A DNA stretch of 64,000 nt, from positions 10,725,001 through 10,789,000 of the forward strand of contig OY821771.1 of NCBI GenBank assembly GCA_963682175.1. Reading direction: 5' to 3'. Below the pieces are notes generated by a model. That model was not told the DNA's origin. It saw only the letters and a program-made list of their open reading frames with translations, and made no database searches. The position numbers and the translations under genes are program-made. Of this stretch, positions 10,931 to 21,654 are shown one piece after another; positions within the stretch are counted from its first letter, which is position 1, and the number at the start of each line of letters is the position of its first letter. The DNA comes from Triglochin maritima (taxonomy: Eukaryota > Streptophyta > Magnoliopsida > Alismatales > Juncaginaceae).

Positions 10931-12337
10931 CTACAGTAACTCCAGATTTCTTAGGGACAACCTGAACATGACTAACTCAAGCATATCAGATATAGGGTAT
11001 ATAATTCCATTGTCCAACCACTTAAGTATTTCCTTTTTGACCGCCTCAGTTAGGACCGGGTTAAGTCGCCTTTGCGGATCCCTACGGGGTTGAGTATTAT
11101 CCTCCAAATGGATCCTATGTTGGACTATAGATGGGCTAATCCCCTTGATATCGGTCATGGTCCATCCAATAGCTTCTTTATTCCTACTGAGGACTCTCAA
11201 CAATTCCTTCTCTTGATTGGGGGTCAAATCCGATGCTATAATAACTGGGAGGGTGGATGAGGGTCCTAAAAAGGCATACTTAATTGTAGTAGGGAGAGGC
11301 TTCAACTCTAGTGATGGTGGTTCTTGTACTAAGGGTTTGGCTTGAGGCCTTGGTTTGGCTAAAAGTCCACCTAAGGCTGACCAATTGGGTGAAGATCGAT
11401 TCGAACCTATATGATTGATTTGGTCACAAATTGTGGCCTCACCACTCAGGTTATTTTGAAAATCAACTTCATCCAATTGGGTGAAATTTAAGTAATCCGA
11501 AATCAAATCATCCTCACTACAATCCTGAATATAATTCAATTCACTCAATTCATCAGAGAAAATTCCAGGTTGCTTCCCTAAGTTAAAAATATTTAGCTCA
11601 GCAGTCAAATTTCCAAATGACAATTTCATCAATCCATTCCTACAATAGATTAGGGCATTGGAAGTGGCTAAAAAAGGTCTTCCTAAGATCACAGGAATTT
11701 GATTGTTAGGGTTAGCAACAGGCTCCGTGTCTAAGACAACAAAGTCCACAGGAAATATGAACTCACCCACTTTGATCAGAACATCATCAACCACACTTCT
11801 AGGAATCTTAACAGATCTATCAGCCAATTGGAGTGTGGTCCTAGTATGTTTAAGGTCTCCTATATCCAATTCTTTATATACAGAGTAAGGAAGCAGATTA
11901 ACACTAACACCCAAATCCAGCAAGGCCCTATTGATTAAGGTGTTACCAATTACACATGAAATAGTTGGACAACCAGGGTCTTTATATTTGATTTGTGTGG
12001 GTTGGGTTAACACAGAGCTTATATTTGCAGTTAAGAAGGCTCTTTTTGGTACTTGTGTTTTCCTTTTCTTGGTGCATAAGTCTTTTAAGAATCTTGCATA
12101 AGGTGGAACTTGTTGAATATCTTCTAATAGAGGGATGTTTACTTTTACTTGCTTAAAAACTTCCAACATTTTCTCAATTTGATTTGTATGATTCTTATTA
12201 AGTCTATTAGGGAATGGTGCTTTAGCAATGAATACTCTTTCAGGTTCAGTTGGTTCAATTTCAATTGGTTCCTCAGATTGAATTGGTGGCTCATTAGATG
12301 ACTCAAGTGTGACAGAATTATTAGGCTCATTAACCAA
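10931..12337 (-). pseudogene. Athila-like protease and RT linker (468-codon frame)
   Basis: This is the longest open frame of the element's gag-pol. The retropepsin region has LLDLGVSVNLLPYSVYKEL (Athila/Tat proteases use DLGAS rather than DSG; the active Asp is kept) followed by VILGRPFLATSNALI, the flap/closing motif. Downstream, IKGISPSIVQHRIHLED and PRRDPQRRLNPVLTEAVKKE lead into reverse transcriptase. The final residues diverge where the frame is lost before the RT fingers. Confidence 0.82.
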
Positions 12338-12375
12338 AGGGTGAGTGACTTTGTTATTAACAGATCTTCCAGATC

Positions 12376-13951
12376 TTAATGTAAGTATAGCATTATGTGT
12401 TGATTTTGCTCTTCTTCTTGAACCATATGAACTGGTCTGTTATTATTGTTCACATTAGGAGGTGGTGCATTATGTGGTACATTAGGTGGAGGCCTAATTT
12501 GTTGAGGATTGAATAATTGAGGATTAAATGGTTGAGGTGGTTGATATGGCATATGTTGATTGTGTGGATTGTTAATTCTTGGGTTCACCTCGGGTTGGCT
12601 TGGGAATCTTCCTTTTTCTCTTTCACCTACAACTTGTGCTAATTGACTTACTTGAGTTTCTAGCTTTTGAAAAGATTGAGTAGTTGTTTGAACAAATATT
12701 TTCATTAAGTTTTCCAATCCAGTTAATCGGACATCACTATTATTGTTGTTGTTGTTTGAGTACATTTGTTGTCTAGGTGGTTGGCCTTGCTGGGGCATGG
12801 GTGCAGGATTTGAATTCCCTTGGCTCCATGAAAAATTGAGATGGTTGCGCCAACCTGGATTATAGGTTGACGAATAAGGGTCGTTCCTAGGATGATTAAA
12901 CGCAGCATTAACTTGTTCCATGTCCGAAGAAATGTGTGCACACTCCTCCAAAACATGACCAGTTTGACCACACCTAGAGCAAGAAACAGAAGAGATTTGA
13001 TTCACTAGGGGTCAGGTTTGAAGCTCTAGACTTTCCATCCTACGCATAAGGGTGGCTAATTTCGCTTCAGCAGCTACAGAAGCATCTACAGCTAAGACAC
13101 CTGATCTGGATTGATTTGCTATTCTAGATCCAATACTCGGGTTGGTCGGTGCCCTAGCCGTATCCCATTGCATACTATTATCAGCTAAGTCCTCAAGAAA
13201 ACTCTAAGCATCATTCTCATTTTTGGACATAAAGTTTCCTTGGCTTACAGATTCTAACATAACCCTAGATGTAGGTGTCAATCCCTCATAAATAATTTGG
13301 CACAATTGTCATCTTGGAATTCCATGATGAGGGCATTGGGTCAACAGACTTTTAAATCTTTCTAAATAGGAATAGAACGGCTCGCTCTCAGATTGAACGA
13401 ATGCAACAATTTCATTCCTAATCCTAATAGTCTTATGGTTGGGGAAATATTTCTTTAAGAATACATGAACAAACTCGGCCCAACTCCTAATAGATCTTTC
13501 CGCTAGACTATATAGTCATTTCTTAGCGTCGTCCTTCAGTGCTAGAGGCACGAATTTAAGATGCACTGCCTCCTCAGAGATATGTTGGTATCGCATAAGA
13601 GAGAAGATTTCCTCAAATTCTCTAAAGAAGATATGGGTCTTCCTTAGAGGTGAACTTGGGCAACATACTCATATATTGTGCCATTAGTTCGAAGTCGCGA
13701 CCCGGTATGGTGGGCATAACGATGCACGATGGCTGAGCAGCCATCGTTGGGTAGCACCGATCCCTCAGAGTCCTAGGTGGTGCAACAGGTGGGTCCATTA
13801 CATTCTCACCCATTGGATCCGGGTGAGGTGGTGCAACAGGTGGATTGGAGTTGAGCTCTAGACCGGAATCTAGATGAACTCGTGAGAGTCGATTGCTCAA
13901 GTCCCGAACCCAAATCTGAGTGCACCGGTTTGAATCAATTTTTGAATTCAA
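12376..13951 (-). pseudogene. Athila-like gag
   Basis: 12376-13005 contains the zinc knuckle CSRCGQTGHVLEEC (CX2CX4HX4C) followed by a Gln/Asn/Pro-rich tail. Upstream, frames in 13012-13951 with several stops read like the retrotransposon gag domain (for example WAEFVHVFLKKYFPNHKT and SYLERFKSLLTQCPHHG). Gag forms the particle that packages element RNA. A stop just before the zinc-knuckle frame and others upstream break the protein. Confidence 0.75.
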
Positions 13952-15222
13952 ATTCCAAATTCAAATTCAAGAATCAATTGATTTTTTTATTTTTATTTTT
14001 TTATATTTTTTTTCAAAAATGGAAACAAACAATAGAAGGGGAAAGATGAGAAAGGAATCCTAATCTAGAGAATTGAGGTGAGAAGAGAAAGAAAACTCAG
14101 ATGAGAAGGGAAACTTAACTCTAAAAGATAGATGAGAGGGTTGGTCAGAAGTTCCTAAACAACCACGGTTCAAACAATCCTAGACCTAGTGTAGCTTAAA
14201 TCTAGACGACTCCTAACTGGTTGAGTCGAATTGGTTCGCTTGATTCACCTCCCTCACTAATCAAACCAAATTGGCCAGGCAGTGTATAGCTAGTGGGGGC
14301 GCTTCCGACAGAGTCGGTGCCAATTAGACAACCACTTCGCTTGGAAGACTTACGTCAACACAAAAACACTTTCTAGACACCAAATTAAATTTGACCAGCT
14401 TCAAGTCATAGCAAGTCAAACCAATCTTCTCCTTAATTGAGTCTGAGTCCTTAGAGGTCAATGTCTAATTGATTTTAATTTAAGGCTTGGGTGACACTTT
14501 GGGATTGTTATTTGTGGGCCACGGAAGGGTGATAAAATCCCCACCGTATCTTTCCTACAGAGGTCCACTTAAGATAGTTTAACTTAAATCTAGCAAAGAT
14601 AGTCAAACATTGGTCTTTAGTGGAGGACAATTGCAAGGTTGTATGCAAACTAAATTATATGCTTAAATGCAATCGATAAAAACCGCGCACGTACCTTGCC
14701 TCCAGCACTCTTCAACAATGAATTGATTTGCAAAATTTAGCATGCATAATGCGAGAAAATCTCTAAATGATGCATGCACTAAGGCCTTTCTAATTTTGCA
14801 AAATTTTAGGTCACAAGTTGAATTAGTGCCAATTATGGAAGTTTGCCCTACACATGCAATTCTACCAAAAAGGAAATTTTCCGAAAATAGAAATTACGAG
14901 GAAAAAGGCAACAAAGTTTACCTACGCACGCTCAGTCGGGTTCGCCGCCCGCTCTTGAAACTTTCCAGTTGCTCTACGCGTCCACCCAGAGATGGAGACG
15001 ACCCCAGAAAAAATTGAAGCCCAGATGCTTCAGACGTGCGGTAGATCCACCGCAGATTGTTCTTTAGGTGCGGCGATTTCGCCGCCCTTCTTGCTGCGAC
15101 TGTGCCCGGATTTCGCCGCGCACTCCGTTGGCTCTTGAAACGCAAACCCAAATAGTTAGATTACGCACACGATAAACAGAAAAGAATCGAAATCACCAAA
15201 AATAAACAAAATCTTCGTTGCC
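13952..15222 (-). other. untranslated leader of the Athila-like element
   Basis: The region between the primer-binding site and gag has no supported frame. It has an AT-rich part near 13980-14010. Long leaders are normal in this lineage. Confidence 0.55.
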
Positions 15223-15240
15223 TCCCCGGCAACGGTGCCA
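15223..15240 (-). other. primer-binding site, tRNA-Asp type
   Basis: The minus strand reads TGGCACCGTTGCCGGGGA, complementary to the 3' end of plant tRNA-Asp (which ends ...TCCCCGGCAACGGCGCCA) with one mismatch. It lies six bases inside the 5' LTR edge, as expected for the minus-strand primer of an Athila-type element. Confidence 0.85.
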
Positions 15241-15246
15241 AAAACT

Positions 15247-16511
15247 TGATGAGATTTTTATTTATACCGCAAGTGCACGGCGTCGATGAAGACGCGGCAA
15301 GTACGGATCGAACACAAGGAGGGAGAAAACTTTGTTATTTTTGTGATTTTCGATTAAGGAAAGAAAGAGAAAGAAATAAGGTTGATTGGAGACTTGTTAT
15401 TTTTTTGATTTTCAATTTTCTAAATCAACAAAAACTAAAAAGAAAACAAATATGGATGAGAGTCCAGTGGGTGGGAGTTATGAATCTTCGAGTTAGATTA
15501 GAGATCACGAAAATTATTATAAATCAAGTGAGATATTAAGCATCATATGATAATTGATTTAACAAAAACTCATATGATCAAAACACTAACAAGAAATTAA
15601 AATAAAAACGATCTCTCTTGTCTAACCCTAAATCCGTCACCCCCACCCTTTGGAGGGTTTTAGAAACCCATGGGGAGAAGATGAGGAGAAGGGGTCATGG
15701 AGATCATCGAGAGACTACGAACAAAAGAAATATTATACTAAACTACGATCTACGAAAACAACTGCAATTATTCTAAGCATGCAACAAATTATTCTAAGAG
15801 AAGAATAAAGAACAACTAAATTACTCTACTCTACTGGAATTAAGAACATGAAATATTAATCTAAAACTAAGCTTACGAAACACAAAGACAATGGAGAAAT
15901 AAATTGGCAGAATTTTATTGCTATAGAATGGAATACCAAAAAGTTCCCCTCACAACATAATTTCGGGGCTATTTATAGCCGATACAAGGAACCCTAAGTA
16001 TGAATAAGGAAGGGCATGTGCTATGACACGACTGGACGAAATCCAGGGGCACGGATCACACACCATGCGGCGTTTCCGCCGCACATTGACCGTCAGATGC
16101 GGCAAAAACGCCGCATGGATGGCTCAGATTGTGTTGTGCTTTTGCGGGTGTGTTTTTGGTATGTTCTAGATGGCCTCCACGCGTCTGAATTGATTATTGC
16201 ATATCTTTGGAGATCCGAATTTAATTTCTTCTTGAATACTTCTCCAAAATAACTTTTTAGTCCTTCTAATTTGCGATCAGGTCCCTGGCTTTTTATGCAA
16301 TCAATTGGATTTCAACTTGAGCTTCAATCTGTAGCTAATTGGTCTTTGTGATCTATTTGAGTCCATTGCACGCGTTTTAGCTCGAATATTGGTAAATTGC
16401 ATTGTAACTCTTTAATTTTGCACAATTGCTCAAAACAATACCTTAGTAGCATTTATTTATATAAAAATATTCTAAATGAAAGACATATGATGCAATGTAT
16501 GCAATGCATCA
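15247..16511 (-). repeat. 5' LTR of the Athila-like element, 1265 bp
   Basis: It begins TGATGAGATT on the plus strand and ends CATCA, next to the AACAC duplication. It is the complete LTR; the left copy lacks about 377 bp of it. On the minus strand it contains a TATA box at 15970-15978. Confidence 0.88.
15970..15978 (-). promoter_or_regulatory. TATA box in the Athila-like 5' LTR
   Basis: The minus strand reads GGCTATAAATAGCCCC, a strong plant TATA motif placed inside the LTR as expected for the U3/R boundary. The matching site in the 3' LTR has one changed base (tataacc instead of tatagcc, plus strand). Confidence 0.6.
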
Positions 16512-16516
16512 AACAC
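16512..16516. repeat. target site duplication AACAC (right)
   Basis: This is the exact partner of 5320-5324. Confidence 0.9.
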
Positions 16517-17036
16517 CTCTGGAAAGTCCTGCACGACTTCTATGTCTTCCAACCTCCTCGTCTCGGGGTCTTGAACTACCAGAGTAGCCAAGAATGTTTT
16601 GCAACCCTGGTGCCTAAACTTTTGCGCCTACATTGCAGACACGATTATTTAGCCTCCTCTACCCTTCATTCCCTTAATCAGTACATTAGGCAAGTCCTTC
16701 TTTGGGATCAAGATCTTTTTCTCATGGCATAAACTCGAACGGCGTACTATGACAGTCAGAGTATGACGTCGAAGTCATCCATCGGTAACAAGACCAGATC
16801 TACTAGGAAATATTGGTCTCCCAAAGCAATTGTGGTGCCAAGGAGAAAACTCCCCACACTGCCCACCTCACCCATGGGCGTACTGACTTCCAAATTGGTA
16901 GTCAGTTGCATAGGGGTGTGATCCAAAACTTCCGTAAACTTCTCCGTAATGACGGAGTGTGTCACTCCACAATCAAAAAGGAATTTGGCAACAATACCAT
17001 CAACATAAAGAGTACTTTCCACCAACAAAATAGGTA
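16517..17036 (-). pseudogene. Tekay-like protease and start of RT region
   Basis: The 90-aa frame 16756-17028 contains FDCGVTHSVITEKF (retropepsin active site, Asp kept) and MDDFDVIL (the 'MxxFDVILGMDWL' strand). Continuing leftwards, with stops, the sequence reads as the linker that ends VVQDFPEVF at the insertion point and resumes PADISGLPP on the other side of the nested element. Similarity stops at about 17036, where gag should begin. Confidence 0.78.
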
Positions 17037-17368
17037 AAAAATATATTTAAAAACCATGAATTATCTAGATAACGACCAGTTACACAACAACAAAGATAAT
17101 TATTTGGACTGGTACAAACATCACTATTTAATGATACCTTATTGTTAATTGATGAAAAATAACTAATCATCCATTCTTTTTCTTTACTGAATTGATCAAT
17201 CATAGTATTTTTAAGTGTTAATCTAAATTATGGATTATGGTACATAACTGCATTCCTAAAGGTATTAGATTCACAATGCTAAATGGTAGTTCATCTCTAA
17301 TTATGAAATCATCAATTGCATCTCTACTTTTAATTAGACAATATTTTCTGAAATTTAAAGTCCCACTA
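17037..17368. other. AT-rich flank between the Tekay-like relic and the hAT element
   Basis: No supported gene. This sequence and 21655 onwards were contiguous before the hAT element inserted (the 8-bp duplication CTTGTATC marks the join). It resembles no element that I recognise. Confidence 0.4.
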
Positions 17369-17376
17369 CTTGTATC
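17369..17376. repeat. target site duplication CTTGTATC (left)
   Basis: It is repeated exactly at 21647-21654. Eight bases is the hAT superfamily size. Confidence 0.92.
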
Positions 17377-17392
17377 CAGGGGCGGACCTAGG

Positions 17393-17420
17393 CGTGGGCA
17401 CGCGTAGGCAAGTGCCCACG
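17393..17420. repeat. subterminal hairpin in the hAT element
   Basis: CGTGGGCAC at 17393-17401 and GTGCCCACG at 17412-17420 form a perfect 9-bp stem with a 10-base loop, 16 bases from the left end. A related TGCCCAC lies 25 bases inside the right end. Such subterminal repeats are usually transposase-binding sites in hATs; that role is inferred. Confidence 0.6.
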
Positions 17421-19219
17421 CCAGAAATTTGAAGTTAATGTAAGATCTTAATTAAAATTAATGTGTGCCCACGCTTCCAATTAGACCCATTATGCATTGT
17501 GAGTGTGTGATCAACTCACAATAGAGTGGAGAGCTACAAACTTATAAAGACCATCTAACAATTAATGATTTCCGATGTGGGACTATTCTAAAATTGTTAT
17601 ACACTTAAACAAATTAAAATTAAATTACATTGTATCTTTAATCCTTAAAATTAAAATTTTCTCCAAAATCCCTCACAAAACCTTCCCCAAAATCCGTCCA
17701 CCTTCCCAACCAAGACTCCACTCCACGTCTCCACCACCAAAATCCATCCCCTTCTCAATCCAGTGATTCTTTCCCTCCCCTTCTCCACTCCTCCGCACTT
17801 CTCCACCTCCTCCACATTTCTCCGTCTCCTCGGCTCCACGACTCCACGGCGCCGCCTCTCCACCCGGGCTACGCCCCCATCTCTCAACGCCCCTGTCCGC
17901 GCCTCCACCTCTCCACGCCTCCGCCTCTCCGAGTTCTTCGATCAGGTACTGCCGTACTGTCTCTCTTGTGCTTGTAGTCGTTGTTGGGTAGGAGTTGGAT
18001 TCAGGGATTGGTGGGAGAATTCCGGGAAAGATGGGATCTTTTGGGGTTTTGGTGGTGGTGGTGGTCCTGGTGGAGGAGTGGGGATGGCTTGGATTTTGGA
18101 GTTTTGTTGTGTTAATTTTAATCACCGAAAAGTGTAGGCATCGTATGTTTATGATCTGTAGGCATCGTATGTTAATTTTAATCACCGAAAAGTTTTGTTG
18201 TGGATTTTGGAGTTTGATGCGACTCGTTAACACCTCTAGGCATCGTATGTTTATGATCAGTGTTTTAAATTTGAATAAGAAGTCGACTTAGAGAAAGTCC
18301 ATGGTACAAGTTAGAGGTTGCATGCCCACGAGTTCAAACAGATTCAACTATGACAACATCTGCATGACATCTTGAAACCAAAAACCATATCAGATTTAAC
18401 CTGTTAACTTCGGGAAAACTGTCCAACTGAATTTGATTTGGTGTAACAAAATATTCATATACTTTCGTAAGATAATGGTTTGTCTCTGAGACAGATAAAA
18501 ATTTAAAAAAAGAGTTTTTCCTGACCAATAATATAGCTTGGATTGGATCTTGACAATAACATACATTTTTTTATTAATAAAACAGTTGTTTGAGCTTCTA
18601 ACGCAAGATAAATATAATAGGTATTATTATATTTATTACACCAGTGACAATAAAGTTCCTGATGGACAATTACAGGAGTACAGGACAATAATATAGCTTG
18701 GATTGGTTCTAGAAGTTGAGTTGGAAAAAGACACCTACAGGAGTACAGGACTTAAACAGACATGTTAAGAATGAAATAAGTAATGTTTCTTCTGAATTTC
18801 ATTGTATTTCATTGCTTTAATTTGTATTTTTTGTTGTTGTAGTTGACAACCACTTGACGAGTTGACGTGAACTTCTCCGGGTTCTTCGGTCAGGTACTCT
18901 CTCCAACCAAGTCCCTAGTGGGCCCTTCTGCTGGTGTGTGGGACGATACTCGTCTCGCCAGCAGAGATTGAAGGTGTGTGGGACAGCGAGAGTTTGCTCT
19001 CTAGTCTCACCTTTGATCATTGGGGGTTCCTATGAATGTGTCTATCTTATTTTTTGAATTGCATCTCCTGCTAGATTTAATTTTCGATTACGAATTTTGA
19101 TTTAAGAATAAAATAACTCCTCTTATTTAGTGTTTGCTTTTGAAAAATTTGATCATTGTGTTGTTTTAGAGTATGGAGTCTGATCACAACTCTATTCAAT
19201 TTTTGTTTTTCAGTCAGGA
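17421..19219 (+). other. hAT 5' leader, CpG-rich, with predicted leader intron(s)
   Basis: 17680-17950 is rich in pyrimidines and CpG. The stretch TTCTTCGATCAGGTACT at 17935-17951 is nearly repeated at about 18881-18897 (GTTCTTCGGTCAGGTACT). Both hold a CAG/GTAC splice-donor-like site, and a good acceptor (TTTTTGTTTTTCAG) lies at about 19213, seven bases before the ATG. Internal direct repeats (GGCATCGTATGTT, TTTTAATCACCGAAAAG) occur at 18110-18255. The open frames here on both strands have no family resemblance. Confidence 0.45.
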
Positions 19220-21541
19220 ATGGATAAGTTTTTGATTAAAAAACCCAAAGAAACACAACCACCGGAAAAGCGAAGTCGAGTTGAAATAAATTTAGCTGAA
19301 TTAGTATCAGATCCAGGAGAAAGAAAACAAATATCTGAATTTCATCCTACTATGCATAATGAAATTCGTAGAGAATATTACTTAAGAGGACCTTACCGCC
19401 CTTCTGATCCTAAATATGAGTTCCCACAAACCAAGATCGGTGCCAAAATGCGACGGTTCAACATCGAATGGTTCAGTGAATTCAATGATTGGTTAGAATA
19501 TAGTGTCACAAAAGATGCTGCTTTCTGTCTTTATTGTTATTTGTTCAGCTCTTCTGGGACAGAGAAAGCATTTGTTTCGATAGGATTTAGAAATTGGAAA
19601 GATAAGCAACGTCTAAATTCCCATGTTGGAGGGCCCGATAGTGCTCATAATCATGCCAGAATCAAGTGTGAAAGCTTGACTAACGAAAAGAGACACATCC
19701 GACCAATGTTAGATAAGCAGACAGATCAAACACGCAAAAGCTATAGGGTTCATCTTAATTCCACCGTGATAGCCGTTCGTTATCTTCTGAGGCAGGGATT
19801 GGCTTTTCGTGGTCACGACGAAACTGAAGACTCATGCAACAAAGGAAACTTTCTAGAGTTGTTAAAGACATTTAGTGATATCAGTGAAGACATAAAAAAT
19901 GTTATGAAAAATGCCCCAGAAAATGCTAAATTGGTCTCACCTAAAATTCAGAAGGACATCGTTAGTGTTGCGGGAAGTGAAACAACTAGTGCAATAATTG
20001 CTGAATTGGGTAGTTCTTTCTTTTCTATTTTAATCGATGAATCGTGAGATTCATCGATAAAGGAGCAAATGGCTATAGTGTTGCGGTTTGTGGATAAAAA
20101 TGGCAGACTTGTTGAACGTTTCCTTGCTATTGTTCATGTCCGTGAGACTAATGCTAAATCTCTAAAGGAAGCAATCGAGAGAACACTCTCTAAGCATGGC
20201 TTGAGTATTGCAAAAATACGAGGTCAGGGATATGATGGAGCAAGTAACATGAGGGGAGAGTTCAATGGATTGAAGACCTTAATCCTTAAAGACAATGAAA
20301 CAGCGTATTACATCCACTGCTTTGCACATCAATTACAGTTGGCCTTGGTAGCTGTTGCTCGAAATCATGGTCAAGTAGACTTGTTTTTTCATGTGGTTTC
20401 AAGTCTGTCAAATGTCATTGGAGTTTCATGCAAAAGACTTGATATACTTCGTGAAAGACAATCAGGAAAAATTGCAGAAGCACTTGAAATGGGAGAGATT
20501 GAAAGTGGGAGAGGATTGCATCAAGAGACTACACTCAAAAGGCCAGGTGATACGCGTTGGGGTTCTCATTACGGTGCTTTGATAAATTTGAGTCTCATGT
20601 TTGGTTCTATTGTTGATGTACTTGAGATTATTGAAGAAACTTCAAATTCTGGGAAAAAAGGAGAAGCCAACGTTCTATTGGACAACTTGCAAGACTTTGA
20701 ATTTGTTTTTTGTTTACATTTGATGAGAAATATCTTAGGACTAACTAATGATCTCTCAGTGGCATTACAAAGAAAAGACCAAGACATTATTAATGCCTTG
20801 GATTTAGTGGCAGTGGCAAAACAAAGTCTACAAGAAATGAGAGAAGAAGGATGGGATTCTATTTTAGATCAAACTACCCAGTTCTGCACAAAACATGATA
20901 TTATGGTTCCTATAATGTCTGAATTTTATCATCCTCGAGGGCGTTCTCGTAGAAGAGTAGAGAAATTTTCTAATGTGCATCATTATCGTGTTGAAATATT
21001 CCACACAGTAATTGATATGCAACTTCAGGAGTTGAACAACCGTTTCACAGAGGGGAGCACAGAGTTATTGATGTGTGTATCGTGTTTGAGTCCTACAAAT
21101 ACTTTCTCTCAGTTTGATAAGACAAGATTGCTTCAAATGGCCAAATTTTATCCCAAAGAATTTTCTGATTTTGATCTCATTGTTCTTGAGAGTCAATTGG
21201 AGACTTATGTTCGTGATGTCAGATCTAATCCAGAATTTGGAGATTTGAAAAGTTTAACAGAACTCGCAGAGAAGATGGTTCAAAAGAAGAAAATTTTAAC
21301 TTTTCCGTTGGTTTTCTTGTTGATTACCTTGGCATTGGTCTTGCCAGTTGCAACTGCAACAGTTGAGAGAGTGTTTTCGGCCATGAATGTCGTGAAAAAC
21401 AGATTGTGGAACCGGATGGGAGACGAATGGGTTAATGATGCTCTCGTTACGTACATCGAACGAGAGATTTTCGATACGATTAGTGATGAAGTTATAATGA
21501 AAAAATTTCAAAGCATGAAACCTCGTAGGATTACCTTGTAA
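19220..21541 (+). pseudogene. hAT-Tip100-like transposase with one in-frame stop
   Basis: Two frames in the same phase, 19220-20047 (275 codons) and 20069-21541, are separated by one TGA at 20045-20047. A single C-to-T change (CGA to TGA) would explain it. N-terminal part: TTF-type zinc finger (WLEYSVTKDAAFCLYCYLF, then a His near GPDSAHNHA). Middle: DUF4371-type region of ZMYM1-like proteins and the RNase H-like core (FFSILIDES; IRGQGYDGASNMRGEF; YIHCFAHQLQLALV). C-terminus: hAT dimerisation domain (LPVATATVERVFSAMNVVKN). The enzyme cuts and pastes hAT DNA. The start at 19220 is the first ATG after the predicted acceptor and gives the usual MDKFL-type N-terminus. Confidence 0.88.
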
Positions 21542-21654
21542 CAAACATGTTTGAATTTAATATAAAAACTTTTTTAATTATTATTATTTGGTTGATATAT
21601 TTTTAAAGGGTGCCCACCCCTAAATATCGTCCTGGGTCCGCCCCTGCTTGTATC

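Larger units (their letters stand above)
5325..16511 (-). mobile_element. Athila-like Ty3/gypsy retrotransposon, 11.2 kb, nested in the Tekay-like element
   Basis: Both LTRs, a primer-binding site matching the tRNA-Asp 3' end, a purine-rich tract and a full domain series on the minus strand are present: gag, protease, reverse transcriptase, RNase H, integrase and an extra ORF after integrase. The long extra ORF, DLGxS-type protease and tRNA-Asp primer fit the Athila/Tat side of Ty3/gypsy. The LTRs differ at roughly a dozen of about 690 comparable positions by eye, so the insertion is fairly young. Stops, frameshifts and a 170-bp MITE in RT make it non-autonomous. Confidence 0.88.
2419..17036 (-). 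mobile_element. decayed Tekay/Del-like Ty3/gypsy retrotransposon, split by a nested element
   Basis: On the minus strand the order is protease (16756-17028), the start of the reverse transcriptase region (16517-16755), then the Athila-like insertion, then the rest of reverse transcriptase, RNase H, the integrase zinc-binding region, integrase core and chromodomain-like tail down to 2545. Removing 5325-16511 and one copy of the AACAC duplication rejoins the protease-RT linker without a frame break. Gag and the 5' LTR are not found right of 17036, so the copy is 5'-truncated. Several stops and frameshifts make it inactive. Confidence 0.8.
17377..21646 (+). mobile_element. hAT-Tip100-like DNA transposon, 4270 bp, structurally complete
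   Basis: Ends are CAGGGGCGGACC and GGTCCGCCCCTG, inverted repeats of at least 12 bp of the type seen in Tip100-like hATs, flanked by the perfect 8-bp duplication CTTGTATC. Inside are a CpG-rich leader with predicted intron(s) and one transposase gene broken by a single stop. Perfect ends and duplication imply recent movement. It lies between the Tekay-like relic and unassigned DNA. Confidence 0.92.

Noticed and set aside
15223..15240. Match to the 3' end of tRNA-Asp
   Set aside because: Only 18 bases match, and they sit at the inner edge of an LTR; this is the primer-binding site, not a tRNA gene.
17651..18291. Several long frames on both strands in the hAT leader
   Set aside because: They arise from the CpG- and pyrimidine-rich, repetitive leader; all lack hAT or other domain motifs.
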